Shown here: in pieces, positions 7,604-16,357 of the stretch | Position numbering within the stretch: position 1 is the first letter of the stretch | Layout of the letters: each line of letters opens with the position of its first letter | Source: a virus | Virus record (IMG/VR): IMGVR_UViG_3300025131_000007 | Span: 62,001 to 126,000 of that record | Strand: one strand, 5' to 3' | DNA length: 64,000 bases | Position numbers and translations under genes: made by a program | Notes under the pieces: generated by a model | Told to the model about the DNA's origin: nothing | Seen by the model: only the letters and a program-made list of their open reading frames with translations | Databases searched by the model: none

Positions 7604-10600
7604 ATTTGTTGGATTACATGCACATTCTGTTGCGGGTTCTATTTTTGATGCCATTGGGTACCCCCGAGATCATATGAACTTTGCTTACGAGAATGGATGT
7701 GACGCACTAGCGTTGACAGATCATGGTAACATGAATGGGTTGGCGGGACAAGTTCTGCATGCAAAAAAAATGCAAACTGAGGGAAAGAACTTCAAACCAA
7801 TTTTTGGTTGCGAAGCATACTTTATCCCATCGATCGAAGAGTGGCACACTGAATATGAACGCGCCAAAGAAGATAAGAAACGCGCCAAAGCTATCGCCAA
7901 AGAAAAAGCATCTGGTGCGACAGTGGAAGATGAAGGCTCATCCAAAGCAAACCAAGACATTCTCAGAAGGCGGCGGCATCTTGTGCTCCTAGTTCAGAAT
8001 CAGAAGGGTTTAAATAACCTTTTTAAACTTATCTCTGAGAGCTATAAGCCAGAGAATTATTATAGGTATCCGAGAGTAGACTATAAGCTTTTAGAGAAGT
8101 ATAACGAAGGAATTATCGCTTCTAGCGCATGTTTGGGGGGGGTTTATGCCGGCAACTATTGGGAGAATCGGGAGAACGCGGCTGACGTAATGAAGGCGAT
8201 GGATGAAACCTCTCAGAAGATGAAAAGCATCTTTGGGGATCGTTGGTATGCAGAGATCCAATGGAACAACATACCAGAACAACATGAGTTAAATCAATAT
8301 GTCATTGAGACAGCAAAGCGTAATAATATTAAACTCATTTCAACAGCCGATAGTCACTACCCCAACCCTGACGCATGGAAAGACCGAGAGCTTTACAAGA
8401 GACTTGGTTGGCTCGGCAAAGGAAAACCATCATGGGCAGACGAAGAGAGCGAATTGCCGGAAGGTGTAGATGAAATTGGATACGAACTCTATCCAAAGAA
8501 CGGCGATCAGATGTGGGATTCATATCTCAAATACTCAGAAGATTCAGATCACGAGTATGATGATGGCGTGGTGTTGGAGAGTATTGAAGAAACTCACAGG
8601 ATAGCGCATCAGCATATTGAAAACTTTCTTCCAGATAATACGGTGCGTCTACCAAATTTTGTTGTTCCAGCAGGTTTTACAGCAACACAGGCGCTTGTTA
8701 ATTATGCTCTCGAAGGTTTGCGTGAAAGAAAATTACACAAGAATCAAGAGTATGTTGATCGCCTTCGGAATGAACTTAATGTTATTGACGATCGTGGCTT
8801 CTCTAAATATTTTTTGACGATGAAAGCAATTGCTGACGTGGCGGTTGAAAAGATGCTAGCTGGGCCGGGTCGCGGTTCAGCCGCAGGGTCTTTGGTTGCT
8901 TATGTTCTGAGTATCACTCAGGTTGATCCTATTCGTCATGGTCTCTTGTTCTCTCGTTTTCTTCGTGCAGACGCGACAGATTACCCTGACATTGATTATG
9001 ATGTTTCCGATTCGATGGAACTCAAAGAAACGCTGGTTGAGATGTGGGGCAAAGATTGTGTTGCTCCAATTTCTAATTGGAACACTCTACAATTAAAGTC
9101 TCTCATTAAAGACATTTCCAAGTTGTATGGAATTCCATTTACGGAAGCGAACACGGTAACCAACATCATGATTCGTGAAGCGACTCCGGAAGCAAAGCGT
9201 GTTCATGGTATCAAGTCGGGGGTATATGCTCCAACTTGGGAAGAGGTGATGGAATATTCTCCCACTCTTCGTTCTTATTTAGCGAAACACCCAGAAGTGA
9301 AGACACACGTTGAGGGCTTGGTGGGTCAGGTTAGGTCTTGTTCGCGTCATGCTGGTGGTGTTGTCGTTGCGGAAGACCTTGACAAGCACATGCCACTCAT
9401 TAATTCTGGCGGTGTGCGTCAGGCTCCGTGGTCAGAAGGGCAGAACGTTCGTCACTTAGAGCCTATGGGGTTCATCAAGTTTGACTTGTTGGGCTTGTCT
9501 ACGCTGAAGATGATGGAGGGGTGTATCGAGCATATTCTTCAACGTCATCACGGTATCGAGAATCCGACCTTCGCCCAAGTGCGAGACTACTATAACAAAA
9601 ACCTACATCCAGATGTTATAGATCTCGACAACCAAGAAGTATACGAAAAAGTCTTTCATCCCGGAAGATGGGCTGGCGTGTTCCAGTTCACGGAAGATGG
9701 CGCACAGAAGTTTTGTACTCGAGTCAAGCCAAAAAACATTATTGATGTGTCGGCTATTACTTCCATCTATCGCCCCGGCCCATTGGCAGCAAACGTGCAC
9801 GAAGAGTATGTAGAAGCCAAAGAGAACCCACAATATGTGGCTTATCTTTCCGATGAAGTTCGAGAAGTTACAGAAGAGACTTTTGGTTTTCTTATTTTTC
9901 AAGAACAGATCGCGTTGTTGGCTCATAAGTTGGGCGGGTTGACTCTGGATGAAGGGAACATGCTTCGCAAGGTTCTCACTAAGAAGGGAACCGGCAAAGA
10001 TAGTGTTAAGCATCAGCTTCATACCAAGTTTCTTGACGGATGCACAGCCAAGAATATCGATCGCACAGCGGCACAAAATCTATGGGATAAGTTTGAATAC
10101 TTCTCAGGTTATGGATTTAACAAGTCACATGCGGTGTCTTATTCTATTATCTCATTCCAATGCGCTTGGTTATGGAACTACTATCCAGCAGAGTGGATGG
10201 CTGCTTTCCTTGACAAAGAACCGGAGAGCAGAAAAGAAAAGACCATCAATATAGCCAAACAATATGGTTTTAAGATCGCACCGCTTGACATTAATAAGTC
10301 AGGTCGAGTATGGGAGATATCTAAAGACGGAAAAACTCTTATTCAACCTTTGACTTCTATTAAGGGATTCGGTGATTCTGCTATTGAGCAAGTTCTCGAC
10401 CATAGACCATTTATGAACGCAGAAGACCTTTTGTTTCGAGAAGAGATAACTTATAGCAAATTAAATAAGAAATGCCTAGATGCTTTGTGTCGTGCTGGCG
10501 CTTTGGATCTTATTATGGATGATCGTTTTACGGGGCGAAAACATTTCTGGTCTGCGTGTGTGGTAGAACGACCTAAGAATTTAAAGAAGTTAGTGGAAAA

Positions 10601-11006
10601 TATAGAAGCATATAGAGCGGAAGGAGATTTTACTGAAGAAGAGATAATCCAATTCAAAACTGATTTAACTGGCGTGTTCCCGATTAATCTAGTTATTACT
10701 GCAGCCACGGCGCAATCTTTAAAAGATAAGTTCATTCCCCCCATTTCTGAATTTGATCCCGATCTGCAAGTGTGTTGGTTTATCCCGCGTAAGATCATCC
10801 CACGGAAAACGAAGAATGGAAAACTTTATTGGATTGTCGAGACTATTGATACCAACAACGAACTAACTAAGATTAGGTGCTGGGGAGTAAAGCCAGAGAA
10901 AGATAGGATCTTCCTTAATCGACCGTATATGGCACGGTTAAAATACGATCCGAATTGGGGTTTTTCGACCTATGCAATAGGCAAGACATTTAGATTGTTG
11001 GGATAA
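7584..11006 (+). CDS. dnaE: DNA polymerase III alpha subunit (DnaE type)
   Basis: This is a bacterial-type C-family replicative polymerase of 1140 residues, about the length of E. coli DnaE. An N-terminal PHP domain starts with HAHSVAGSIFDA and ALTDHGNMNG. The palm has GPGRGSAAGSLVAY, then the acidic pair D469 and D471 in PDIDYD and the third D634 in FIKFDLLGL, matching the catalytic triad. YRPGPL, FQEQIALLA and FNKSHAVSYS are further conserved blocks. IKGFGDSAIEQVL is a helix-hairpin-helix, and an OB-like tail follows. The start at 7584 is preferred over 7548 because AAAGGAG precedes it. Most phages with a DnaB-like helicase use a family A or B polymerase, so this choice is notable. No clamp, clamp loader or proofreading subunit is visible here. 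Confidence 0.95.
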   Translation: MNKPKIKFVGLHAHSVAGSIFDAIGYPRDHMNFAYENGCDALALTDHGNMNGLAGQVLHAKKMQTEGKNFKPIFGCEAYFIPSIEEWHTEYERAKEDKKRAKAIAKEKASGATVEDEGSSKANQDILRRRRHLVLLVQNQKGLNNLFKLISESYKPENYYRYPRVDYKLLEKYNEGIIASSACLGGVYAGNYWENRENAADVMKAMDETSQKMKSIFGDRWYAEIQWNNIPEQHELNQYVIETAKRNNIKLISTADSHYPNPDAWKDRELYKRLGWLGKGKPSWADEESELPEGVDEIGYELYPKNGDQMWDSYLKYSEDSDHEYDDGVVLESIEETHRIAHQHIENFLPDNTVRLPNFVVPAGFTATQALVNYALEGLRERKLHKNQEYVDRLRNELNVIDDRGFSKYFLTMKAIADVAVEKMLAGPGRGSAAGSLVAYVLSITQVDPIRHGLLFSRFLRADATDYPDIDYDVSDSMELKETLVEMWGKDCVAPISNWNTLQLKSLIKDISKLYGIPFTEANTVTNIMIREATPEAKRVHGIKSGVYAPTWEEVMEYSPTLRSYLAKHPEVKTHVEGLVGQVRSCSRHAGGVVVAEDLDKHMPLINSGGVRQAPWSEGQNVRHLEPMGFIKFDLLGLSTLKMMEGCIEHILQRHHGIENPTFAQVRDYYNKNLHPDVIDLDNQEVYEKVFHPGRWAGVFQFTEDGAQKFCTRVKPKNIIDVSAITSIYRPGPLAANVHEEYVEAKENPQYVAYLSDEVREVTEETFGFLIFQEQIALLAHKLGGLTLDEGNMLRKVLTKKGTGKDSVKHQLHTKFLDGCTAKNIDRTAAQNLWDKFEYFSGYGFNKSHAVSYSIISFQCAWLWNYYPAEWMAAFLDKEPESRKEKTINIAKQYGFKIAPLDINKSGRVWEISKDGKTLIQPLTSIKGFGDSAIEQVLDHRPFMNAEDLLFREEITYSKLNKKCLDALCRAGALDLIMDDRFTGRKHFWSACVVERPKNLKKLVENIEAYRAEGDFTEEEIIQFKTDLTGVFPINLVITAATAQSLKDKFIPPISEFDPDLQVCWFIPRKIIPRKTKNGKLYWIVETIDTNNELTKIRCWGVKPEKDRIFLNRPYMARLKYDPNWGFSTYAIGKTFRLLG

Positions 11007-11010
11007 ATGA

Positions 11011-11718
11011 GTGAGCATATCGGCTAAATTAAAATGGTTGCAGCTATGGGAGGATTATCGTCACCTTCATAATCAATTGGAATTGGCACAGGAGTTTTGT
11101 CGTGCCATTGGTCCCGAATTTCAACAGTATTATGAAGAATTTTGTGCCGCCAGGGATATAGATTTAAACAAATTAAACCAAGACCATCGCCAACACTTAG
11201 ATCAACTTTACGGAATACCTTCGCCTCCGCCGTCTGCTGGCACTCCATCGACACAAGCATCTGCTCCGCCCCCCGGGGCACTTGTCTTGTTCGATGGGAT
11301 CCCGACAGATGAACCCGTACCCGTTGATTGGTCTAAAGAAGAAAAAGAAATCCATGAAATTTTTTCTAAATTATTTAAGAAAATTGCTAGCTTCATTCAT
11401 CCCGATAAGTTAGAAACAATGGAGAATGAAAATGAGAAAGCGCGTCTGACAAAATTGTTTAAGAAAGTTAGATTAGGGTTGGAGAAAAGAAGATATTTTA
11501 TTTTATTAGAAGCAGCCGAAGAGTTGGGCATTGACACACCTAAAGACTATCGAAAGCAATCTCGTTGGATCAAAAACGAATTGCGTATGTTGTCAACTAT
11601 ACTTCGAAAAGAAAGGAGCACATATAATTATAGGTTTGGAGAACTGGAAACCGATGAAGAGAGAGATAATCTCATGAGACAATTTATCCACCAATTATTT
11701 GGGCTTTCTATCAATTAA
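11011..11718 (+). CDS. J-domain (DnaJ-like) protein
   Basis: The 235 residues contain an HPDK tripeptide-type motif (HPDKLETM, residues 130-137) preceded by a helix (EIHEIFSKLFKKIASFI) and followed by another (LTKLFKKVRLGLEKRRYFILLEAAEELGI), which is the core of a J-domain that stimulates Hsp70 ATPase. The N-terminal 70 residues are helical, then a proline-rich linker (70-90) follows. No Gly/Phe region or zinc fingers are present. The start is GTG, five bases after dnaE. It would recruit host DnaK, perhaps to the replication machinery. The J-domain call rests mainly on HPDK and the flanking helices. Confidence 0.7.
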   Translation: MSISAKLKWLQLWEDYRHLHNQLELAQEFCRAIGPEFQQYYEEFCAARDIDLNKLNQDHRQHLDQLYGIPSPPPSAGTPSTQASAPPPGALVLFDGIPTDEPVPVDWSKEEKEIHEIFSKLFKKIASFIHPDKLETMENENEKARLTKLFKKVRLGLEKRRYFILLEAAEELGIDTPKDYRKQSRWIKNELRMLSTILRKERSTYNYRFGELETDEERDNLMRQFIHQLFGLSIN

Positions 11719-11732
11719 GAAAAGAAATTTAC

Positions 11733-11761
11733 TTGACAGATCACTATCTTTATGTTATATT
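11733..11761 (+). promoter_or_regulatory. Sigma-70-like promoter for the 11788/methyltransferase unit
   Basis: TTGACA (11733-11738), 17-bp spacer, TATATT (11756-11761). It starts a new transcription unit after the J-domain gene. Confidence 0.75.
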
Positions 11762-11787
11762 ATAATAGAACTTAAAAGAGGGCAAAT

Positions 11788-12369
11788 ATGAAAATAAATT
11801 GGAATCTGGAAGCTATTGCGAAAGGATTTTGCATGGATCCGCACATTTTTTGGCAGAAAGTTAATGCAAATTCTCTCTCCACTCAATCCGAATACACTGT
11901 TGCGGGAATTTTAGAAGGAGAGGTCGAACCTTCCCAGAAAGAGTGGGATGTTGTATGTTCCCATGGAAATGTTGAAGTGAGAAACATGTTTAAAAAAGCA
12001 TGCTTTGCTCCCTCAAGCTCCACCGGAAAGGGAAGATATTTTGAGGAATCTTTATTTTTGGAAAAATTAGATAAGGTAGACTTTTATGTTATGATTGATC
12101 TTAATCCTGTTAGAGAACTCAGCCAGCCACAGGCGTATTGTATCCCCTCGGCTTTGATTCGCGATCTCTATGATAAAGGGGTGATCGGAACCAAAGCGCA
12201 TATTGATTTTGTCAAACGGCGACAGCTTCCTCGGGATTATGAAAATAGAGCCTATCGTTTTTGTGAAATATTTGATTACGCAGAGTTCGCACTCGATGGT
12301 ACAAGTTTTAGTAAAGAATATGATGTTCAAAAAATGATAGAAAATATTTCAACGCGACTTTGCGCTTAA
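11788..12369 (+). CDS. Unknown protein paired with a DNA methyltransferase
   Basis: I do not recognise this 193-residue protein. It looks globular, with a strand-rich middle (KVDFYVMIDLNP, QAYCIPSALIRDLY) and a helical end. It has its own strong promoter and AAGAGGG before the ATG. The methyltransferase begins 15 bp after its stop, so the pair is made together. That arrangement, and the central DFYVMIDL strand, leave room for a restriction-endonuclease-like role, but I see no PD-(D/E)xK, HNH or GIY-YIG motif. It could equally be unrelated. Confidence 0.6.
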   Translation: MKINWNLEAIAKGFCMDPHIFWQKVNANSLSTQSEYTVAGILEGEVEPSQKEWDVVCSHGNVEVRNMFKKACFAPSSSTGKGRYFEESLFLEKLDKVDFYVMIDLNPVRELSQPQAYCIPSALIRDLYDKGVIGTKAHIDFVKRRQLPRDYENRAYRFCEIFDYAEFALDGTSFSKEYDVQKMIENISTRLCA

Positions 12370-12383
12370 GATTGGAGGAATAC

Positions 12384-13313
12384 GTGGAAACAAATATTAT
12401 TCACTTGGGTGAATCTTTGGAAATATTACGCTCATTGCCCGATGAAAGCGTGGATATGTGTGTTACTTCCCCACCTTATTATAATCTGAGGGATTATAAA
12501 ATCACACGCCAAGTTGGAACTGAAAAAACACCGACAGAATATATCTCTAATTTGTGTGACATTTTTGAGGAAGTAAAGAGAGTATTGAAGCCCGAAGGTG
12601 TATGTTGGGTTAACATTGGCGACTCCTACAAGAGCAAAGCCCTTATGCAGATACCCAGCAGATTTGAGGTTGCCATGTCAGATCGGGGATGGAAACTGAG
12701 AAATGAAATTATTTGGTCTAAACCAAATCCTCAACCTACGTCAGCAAAGGATAGATTTTGGACTAATCATGAAAAACTTTTCATGTTCGTTAAAGACGTT
12801 AAAAATTATTATTTTGAGCAACCGCGTGTTCCGCAAGCTGAAATCTCTATTCGTCGTATGTTTTCGAAGAACCACGTTGATCGTCGAAAGGACAAGGATG
12901 CCACCGGCAAGGAAGGATTTGCCCTCTCAAGTGATAGGCAAGATGAACATTATCGCAAAATGAGAGAGAAGAGTGGTATTGTCAAGGATTTTGATTATGA
13001 AGAGTTGATTAAGTCTGGCAAAGTTCCCACCCGGCCGAAGTTTACGGTGTGGCACACTCCATCAAAAGGATACAAGGGGGCACATTTTGCTATTTATCCC
13101 GAAGAACTCATCAAGGATCCCATTGTCTCCAGTTGCCCTACGGGTGGAGTGGTGCTGGATCCTTTTATGGGATCGGGAACTACGGCGATTACCGCTTTGA
13201 AAAATAATCGCAATTATGTGGGAATTGAGATTAATGCAACCTATAGAGAAATAGCTTTGCAACGGATAGAACACGAACGTTCTATATTAACAACAGCCAA
13301 TACAACATTATAA
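12384..13313 (+). CDS. DNA N6-adenine or N4-cytosine methyltransferase (beta class)
   Basis: It is a SAM-dependent DNA methylase of the N6_N4_Mtase family. Motif IV is TSPPYY (28-33) near the N-terminus and motif I, DPFMGSGTT (259-267), is near the C-terminus; this order defines the beta class. VKRVLKPEGVCWVNIGDSY and YVGIEIN are further family blocks. The start is GTG at 12384, chosen because GGAGGA lies just upstream; a TTG at 12360 lies inside the previous gene. The SPPY form allows either an adenine or a cytosine target, and no target domain can be read. It may protect phage DNA from host restriction, or be half of a restriction-modification pair with the preceding gene. Confidence 0.92.
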   Translation: METNIIHLGESLEILRSLPDESVDMCVTSPPYYNLRDYKITRQVGTEKTPTEYISNLCDIFEEVKRVLKPEGVCWVNIGDSYKSKALMQIPSRFEVAMSDRGWKLRNEIIWSKPNPQPTSAKDRFWTNHEKLFMFVKDVKNYYFEQPRVPQAEISIRRMFSKNHVDRRKDKDATGKEGFALSSDRQDEHYRKMREKSGIVKDFDYEELIKSGKVPTRPKFTVWHTPSKGYKGAHFAIYPEELIKDPIVSSCPTGGVVLDPFMGSGTTAITALKNNRNYVGIEINATYREIALQRIEHERSILTTANTTL

Positions 13314-13327
13314 CAGAGAGAGGGTTA

Positions 13328-13579
13328 ATGATGGCAACAACTTACGATGAGAAAAAGAAATTTATTAAAGAATACGTTCGATCGCTGAACGCTATTGAGG
13401 AAGCGATGGAGCCATTCAAAGAACAAAAGAGAGATTTGAGAGAGGAATTTAGAGAAAACGGCTGGCTGAGCACAGACGAGATTCGAGCAGCAGTCAAAGC
13501 TTATCGACTCTATAAAGGAAAACACAATATCGACGATATTGTTGATTCGTATAACATTATGTTCGGAGAGAAAAAATGA
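13328..13579 (+). CDS. Small helical protein, possibly GapR/DUF2312-like
   Basis: It is an 83-residue, charged, helical protein (KKFIKEYVRSLNAIEEAMEPFKEQKRDLREEFRENGW split over two helices, then a short third helix). The layout recalls GapR-type nucleoid proteins, where a long helix precedes a turn with G(F/W) and another helix, but the similarity is only in pattern. Two ATG codons in tandem follow GAGAGAGGG. The stop overlaps the next start (ATGA-type). Confidence 0.65.
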   Translation: MMATTYDEKKKFIKEYVRSLNAIEEAMEPFKEQKRDLREEFRENGWLSTDEIRAAVKAYRLYKGKHNIDDIVDSYNIMFGEKK

Positions 13580-13851
13580 AAATGGTTAACTTAGTAGACA
13601 AAACCGGGGAAGTGCGGTGGTTTAACGCTGATCATGTAAGTGCAATATTCCATCCCAAAAACCAAGCTGACAAGTTGGAAGCGCACATAGTGTTAAGCTC
13701 GGCGTGGGCAGGCAAAATTGTGGTCTACGGCAACATTCCATCTGTTATCCGCGAAATCGAGGAACAAATTGAGTACCCCAAGCGCGCTGATTCGCTTGGC
13801 ATAAGCGGACCTAGATATGGCTCACTTGAGTTTAAGCAGCATGAGAATTAG
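13576..13851 (+). CDS. Small protein of FlbD-like pattern
   Basis: A 91-residue, beta-rich protein. The order N-A-D-H-V-S-A-I, then a charged stretch with two strands (AHIVLSS, KIVVYGN), then a helix (SVIREIEEQI) resembles the protein at 21735, and small FlbD-like proteins in general. It is translationally coupled to both neighbours. Function unknown. Confidence 0.65.
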   Translation: MKMVNLVDKTGEVRWFNADHVSAIFHPKNQADKLEAHIVLSSAWAGKIVVYGNIPSVIREIEEQIEYPKRADSLGISGPRYGSLEFKQHEN

Positions 13852-14266
13852 AATCAAAAAACTGCACCCCAACGCCGTCGTTCCGTCTTATGCCAAAGAC
13901 GGTGACGCGGGGATGGATTTGAGAGCAGTTTCAGTAGAGAATGATGTTCATGGTAATATTGTTTGCCGAACAGGTCTTTCGATGGAAATACCATATGGAT
14001 ATATGGGGCTTTTGTTCCCTCGTTCCTCTGTGTCTAAGACTTCGTTAGCTTTGAGAAATGCGGTAGGAGTAATAGACTCGGGTTATCGGGGAGAAATTAT
14101 GCTTAAATTTGGAAGAACTTTAAACCCTAAGTCTCCTTTATATAAACAGGGAGACAAAGTGGGGCAAGTTATTATCATACCTCATCCTTATGTGGAATTT
14201 GTAGAAGCAGAGGAATTAACTAACACCGAAAGAGGCTTCGGTGGGTTTGGATCAACAGGAGAATAA
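13841..14266 (+). CDS. dut: dUTP pyrophosphatase (trimeric dUTPase)
   Basis: It converts dUTP to dUMP and pyrophosphate, feeding ThyX and keeping uracil out of DNA. All five motifs are present: AGMDLRA (1), PRSSVS (2), GVIDSGYRGE (3), GDKVGQVII (4) and RGFGGFGSTG (5). The start at 13841 gives the common MxIKIKKLHP-like beginning; ATG 13817 would add eight residues. The coding region overlaps the previous gene by 11 bp. The length of 141 residues is normal. Confidence 0.95.
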   Translation: MRIRIKKLHPNAVVPSYAKDGDAGMDLRAVSVENDVHGNIVCRTGLSMEIPYGYMGLLFPRSSVSKTSLALRNAVGVIDSGYRGEIMLKFGRTLNPKSPLYKQGDKVGQVIIIPHPYVEFVEAEELTNTERGFGGFGSTGE

Positions 14267-14267
14267 A

Positions 14268-14429
14268 ATGGAAACAATTATAAATTTTATAAAAGAATGG
14301 TATCTCGTGTCTGTAATTTGCGGTGGTATTTCTGTCGCTATCACGCTATTTGCGGGCTGGGCACTCATTAAGAGCTTGAATGCAATATCAGACAGCTTTA
14401 ACGAGAGTGAGGAAGACGATGATGGATAA
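14268..14429 (+). CDS. Small single-pass membrane protein
   Basis: The 53-residue product has one membrane segment (about residues 12-34, VSVICGGISVAITLFAGWALI) and an acidic C-terminal tail (NESEEDDDG). The start is the ATG after AGGAGA. The next gene starts within its last codons. Function unknown. Confidence 0.65.
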   Translation: METIINFIKEWYLVSVICGGISVAITLFAGWALIKSLNAISDSFNESEEDDDG

Positions 14430-14898
14430 ACATCAACTTCAAGTGATGTTTAGTTCCAAAGCGAATGACTGGTCTACACCTCAAGAGTTTTTTGACAAAC
14501 TTAATTGGAGGTTCGGGCCGTTTGATTTGGATCCCTGCGCTACTCCGCATACTACTAAGTGCTTAAATTTTTTTACTGAAGTGGAGGATGGTCTGTTAAA
14601 GGATTGGGGAGGACATTGTGCTTTTGTTAATCCACCTTATGGGAGAACTATCGCCCAATGGGTAAAGAAAAGCTACATAGAAGCACAAAAAGAAAATACA
14701 AAAATAGTCATGTTAGTGCCGGCCAGAACGGATACAAAATATTGGCATGACTATATAATGAAGGCTCAAGAAATTTACTTTGTGAGAGGAAGATTGAAAT
14801 TCGGAGAGAGCGTTAATAGTGCCCCATTTCCCTCAGCCGTAGTTGTATTCGAAAGCGGGGTTTCCAAGCACCAAGCAATAGGAGTGATAGGTAGATGA
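14419..14898 (+). CDS. Phage Dam-like DNA N6-adenine methyltransferase
   Basis: It belongs to the phage DNA_N-6-adenine_Mtase family. The N-terminus has the family block NDWSTPQEFFDKLNWRFG and FDLDPCATP. The catalytic motif is NPPYGR. IVMLVPARTDTKYWHDYI and RGRLKF follow, and a late APFPSAVVVF matches the family's usual end. At 159 residues it is typical. Tandem ATG codons (14419, 14422) follow GTGAGG. With the beta-class enzyme at 12384 and a degenerate relative at 22349, it suggests phage DNA is modified at more than one site. Confidence 0.93.
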   Translation: MMDKHQLQVMFSSKANDWSTPQEFFDKLNWRFGPFDLDPCATPHTTKCLNFFTEVEDGLLKDWGGHCAFVNPPYGRTIAQWVKKSYIEAQKENTKIVMLVPARTDTKYWHDYIMKAQEIYFVRGRLKFGESVNSAPFPSAVVVFESGVSKHQAIGVIGR

Positions 14899-15191
14899 AT
14901 CGCAAGCAACGTCGAGCACTAGAGAAGAAAACAGGTGGAAAAGTCGCCCAAAATTTCTCCGATAAAATTTCTCAATTCCAGATGCTACCGGAGCAATGCA
15001 CTACTTGCACAGAACCATTTGACCGCCAAAATAGAGAAATGCTGAAAGCTTGGAGCGTTGTGGTAAAACAGGAAGTAGTGCGCCTGTTTTGCCCTCACTG
15101 CATGCAGAGGGCGAAGAATATTTTAGAAAAATATGGAGATAAAGATGAAAGTAGAGAGACTTTCGTTTCAAGCGCTGAAGAAGATTCTTAA
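14895..15191 (+). CDS. Small zinc-binding-motif protein
   Basis: A 98-residue protein with a basic start (MNRKQRRALEKKTGG) and two Cys pairs, CTTC (about 36-39) and CPHC (about 66-69), that could bind one zinc ion as a zinc ribbon. Its start overlaps the methyltransferase stop (ATGA). The next gene begins inside its 3' end. The role is unknown; DNA or protein binding is plausible. Confidence 0.7.
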   Translation: MNRKQRRALEKKTGGKVAQNFSDKISQFQMLPEQCTTCTEPFDRQNREMLKAWSVVVKQEVVRLFCPHCMQRAKNILEKYGDKDESRETFVSSAEEDS

Positions 15192-15510
15192 CGGTTCTAT
15201 TCGCGAAACAGCCACGTGTGTTATTAAATTTTATTCTAACGATTGTCATTATTGTCATGCGTTGAAAGAATATTACGAAGATCTTGCCAACACATACGAG
15301 GATATATACTTTTTTGCTTTTAATACCGGCGATACGTCGGCGGTAGATCGGCTTATTAAAATTAGTGGGGTTCCTACGATTGCCCTCGTGCGAAGCCACG
15401 CCGGTGGAACCCCCATCATTCGAATTTTAGAAGAACCAATTAAACCCAACGATCACACATGGTACCGTTCTTCTGACATTAAAAACTTTATAGAGAGACA
15501 CAAAAAATGA
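15145..15510 (+). CDS. Thioredoxin-like protein (CHYC active site)
   Basis: The 121 residues show a thioredoxin fold: strand VIKFYSNDCHYC with C34-H-Y-C37 at the start of a helix, then YFFAFNTGD, then the cis-proline loop SGVPTIALV. It would act as a cytosolic dithiol reductant; the class II reductase encoded at 1849 needs one. The start is the ATG after GGAGA; an upstream ATG at 15133 lacks such a site. It overlaps the zinc-motif gene by 47 bp in another frame. Confidence 0.82.
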   Translation: MKVERLSFQALKKILNGSIRETATCVIKFYSNDCHYCHALKEYYEDLANTYEDIYFFAFNTGDTSAVDRLIKISGVPTIALVRSHAGGTPIIRILEEPIKPNDHTWYRSSDIKNFIERHKK

Positions 15511-15827
15511 CCACCAAAATGAGACTATTAGAAGCCACCATTACGCGGTTTCGCTCCAAAGCCCTCGATCACTTGACCAGGATCGAGATTATGTTAGACA
15601 ACCCTACCGGTGTTGCGGAACATGTGAATTACGTGGATGAGATTGAGGAAAATATACGCGAAGTAATGATTTGCGAAAACTCCATCAACGCACTGCAAAC
15701 CTATTTTGTTCCACCGCCGGCGGCATCACCACAAGCGGCGGTGGCCGGTTCTCCCCCTACACCAACTGCGCCCCTAGAAGTTGAAGCGCTTTCTCATGCT
15801 ACGCCATCTAAAAAAAAACCGACGTAG
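15507..15827 (+). CDS. Unknown helical protein with Pro/Ala-rich tail
   Basis: A 106-residue protein with a helical N-terminal two-thirds and a C-terminal Pro-Ala-rich, probably disordered tail ending SKKKPT. Coupled to the thioredoxin-like gene by ATGA. Not recognised. Confidence 0.6.
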   Translation: MTTKMRLLEATITRFRSKALDHLTRIEIMLDNPTGVAEHVNYVDEIEENIREVMICENSINALQTYFVPPPAASPQAAVAGSPPTPTAPLEVEALSHATPSKKKPT

Positions 15828-15946
15828 ACGCACCATCTCTCACGCACAATCAATTGATGCAGAGATCTTCAACCTATAGGCGCAGTCTGGAAAAGAGAAA
15901 AATGCTGGGTCTATCGGTTCCCAATGACGATTAAAGAAAGTGACAA

Positions 15947-16273
15947 ATGGCAGATTCTAACGGATACGGAAAACAACAAAAGCGCATAGTTTTCACAGCG
16001 AATGACCACAAGCATGCACAGTTTATTCTCAAACTAAAGTATGATGGGTTCACTCAATCTGGTTTTTTTCGACATATTATTGATGCCTATATTGAAGAAA
16101 ACGAAGCGCTGCGCTTGTTTGTGGAACATATAAAAACGCAGTCTAAAACTAAGAAAACCAAATCGCGTAGATTGCGGGAAGCCGGCAAATCAACCCTTGT
16201 AGACATGGCGCTGAACGAGGGAGAAATAGAGAATATTTTTGATATGTTGGCTGAGGAATTCCCAGATTTATAA
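15947..16273 (+). CDS. Possible ribbon-helix-helix DNA-binding protein
   Basis: The 108 residues start with a strand RIVFTAND, followed by two helices (KHAQFILKLKYDG and QSGFFRHIIDAYIEENEAL). That strand-helix-helix order is the ribbon-helix-helix pattern of small phage repressors. A lysine/arginine-rich stretch (TKSRRLREAGK) follows. A 119-bp untranslated stretch without a recognised feature precedes it. DNA binding is an inference from pattern only. Confidence 0.6.
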   Translation: MADSNGYGKQQKRIVFTANDHKHAQFILKLKYDGFTQSGFFRHIIDAYIEENEALRLFVEHIKTQSKTKKTKSRRLREAGKSTLVDMALNEGEIENIFDMLAEEFPDL

Positions 16274-16310
16274 AAAACAGATGAAGTTTAAGCGTTATAA
16301 GAAAAAACAC

Positions 16311-16319
16311 ACTATTTAT
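16311..16319 (+). promoter_or_regulatory. CTATTTAT-type putative late promoter element
   Basis: ACTATTTAT 39 bp upstream of the acidic-protein start. Same motif as at 24119, 54656, 56153 and, on the other strand, 23734. Confidence 0.4.
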
Positions 16320-16357
16320 AAACGATTATATTTTTTGCAAATTAAGGAGAATTGATA

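Noticed and set aside
9603-10076. Minus-strand ORFs inside dnaE, groEL and the acidic gene (for example 9603-10076 and 16412-16894)
   Set aside because: They are shadows of strongly supported genes, with biased composition (for example Phe/His-rich opposite Glu codons).
16281-16355. 24-codon basic ORF before the acidic-protein gene
   Set aside because: It contains the CTATTTAT element and the ribosome site of the next gene, and no initiation signal precedes it.
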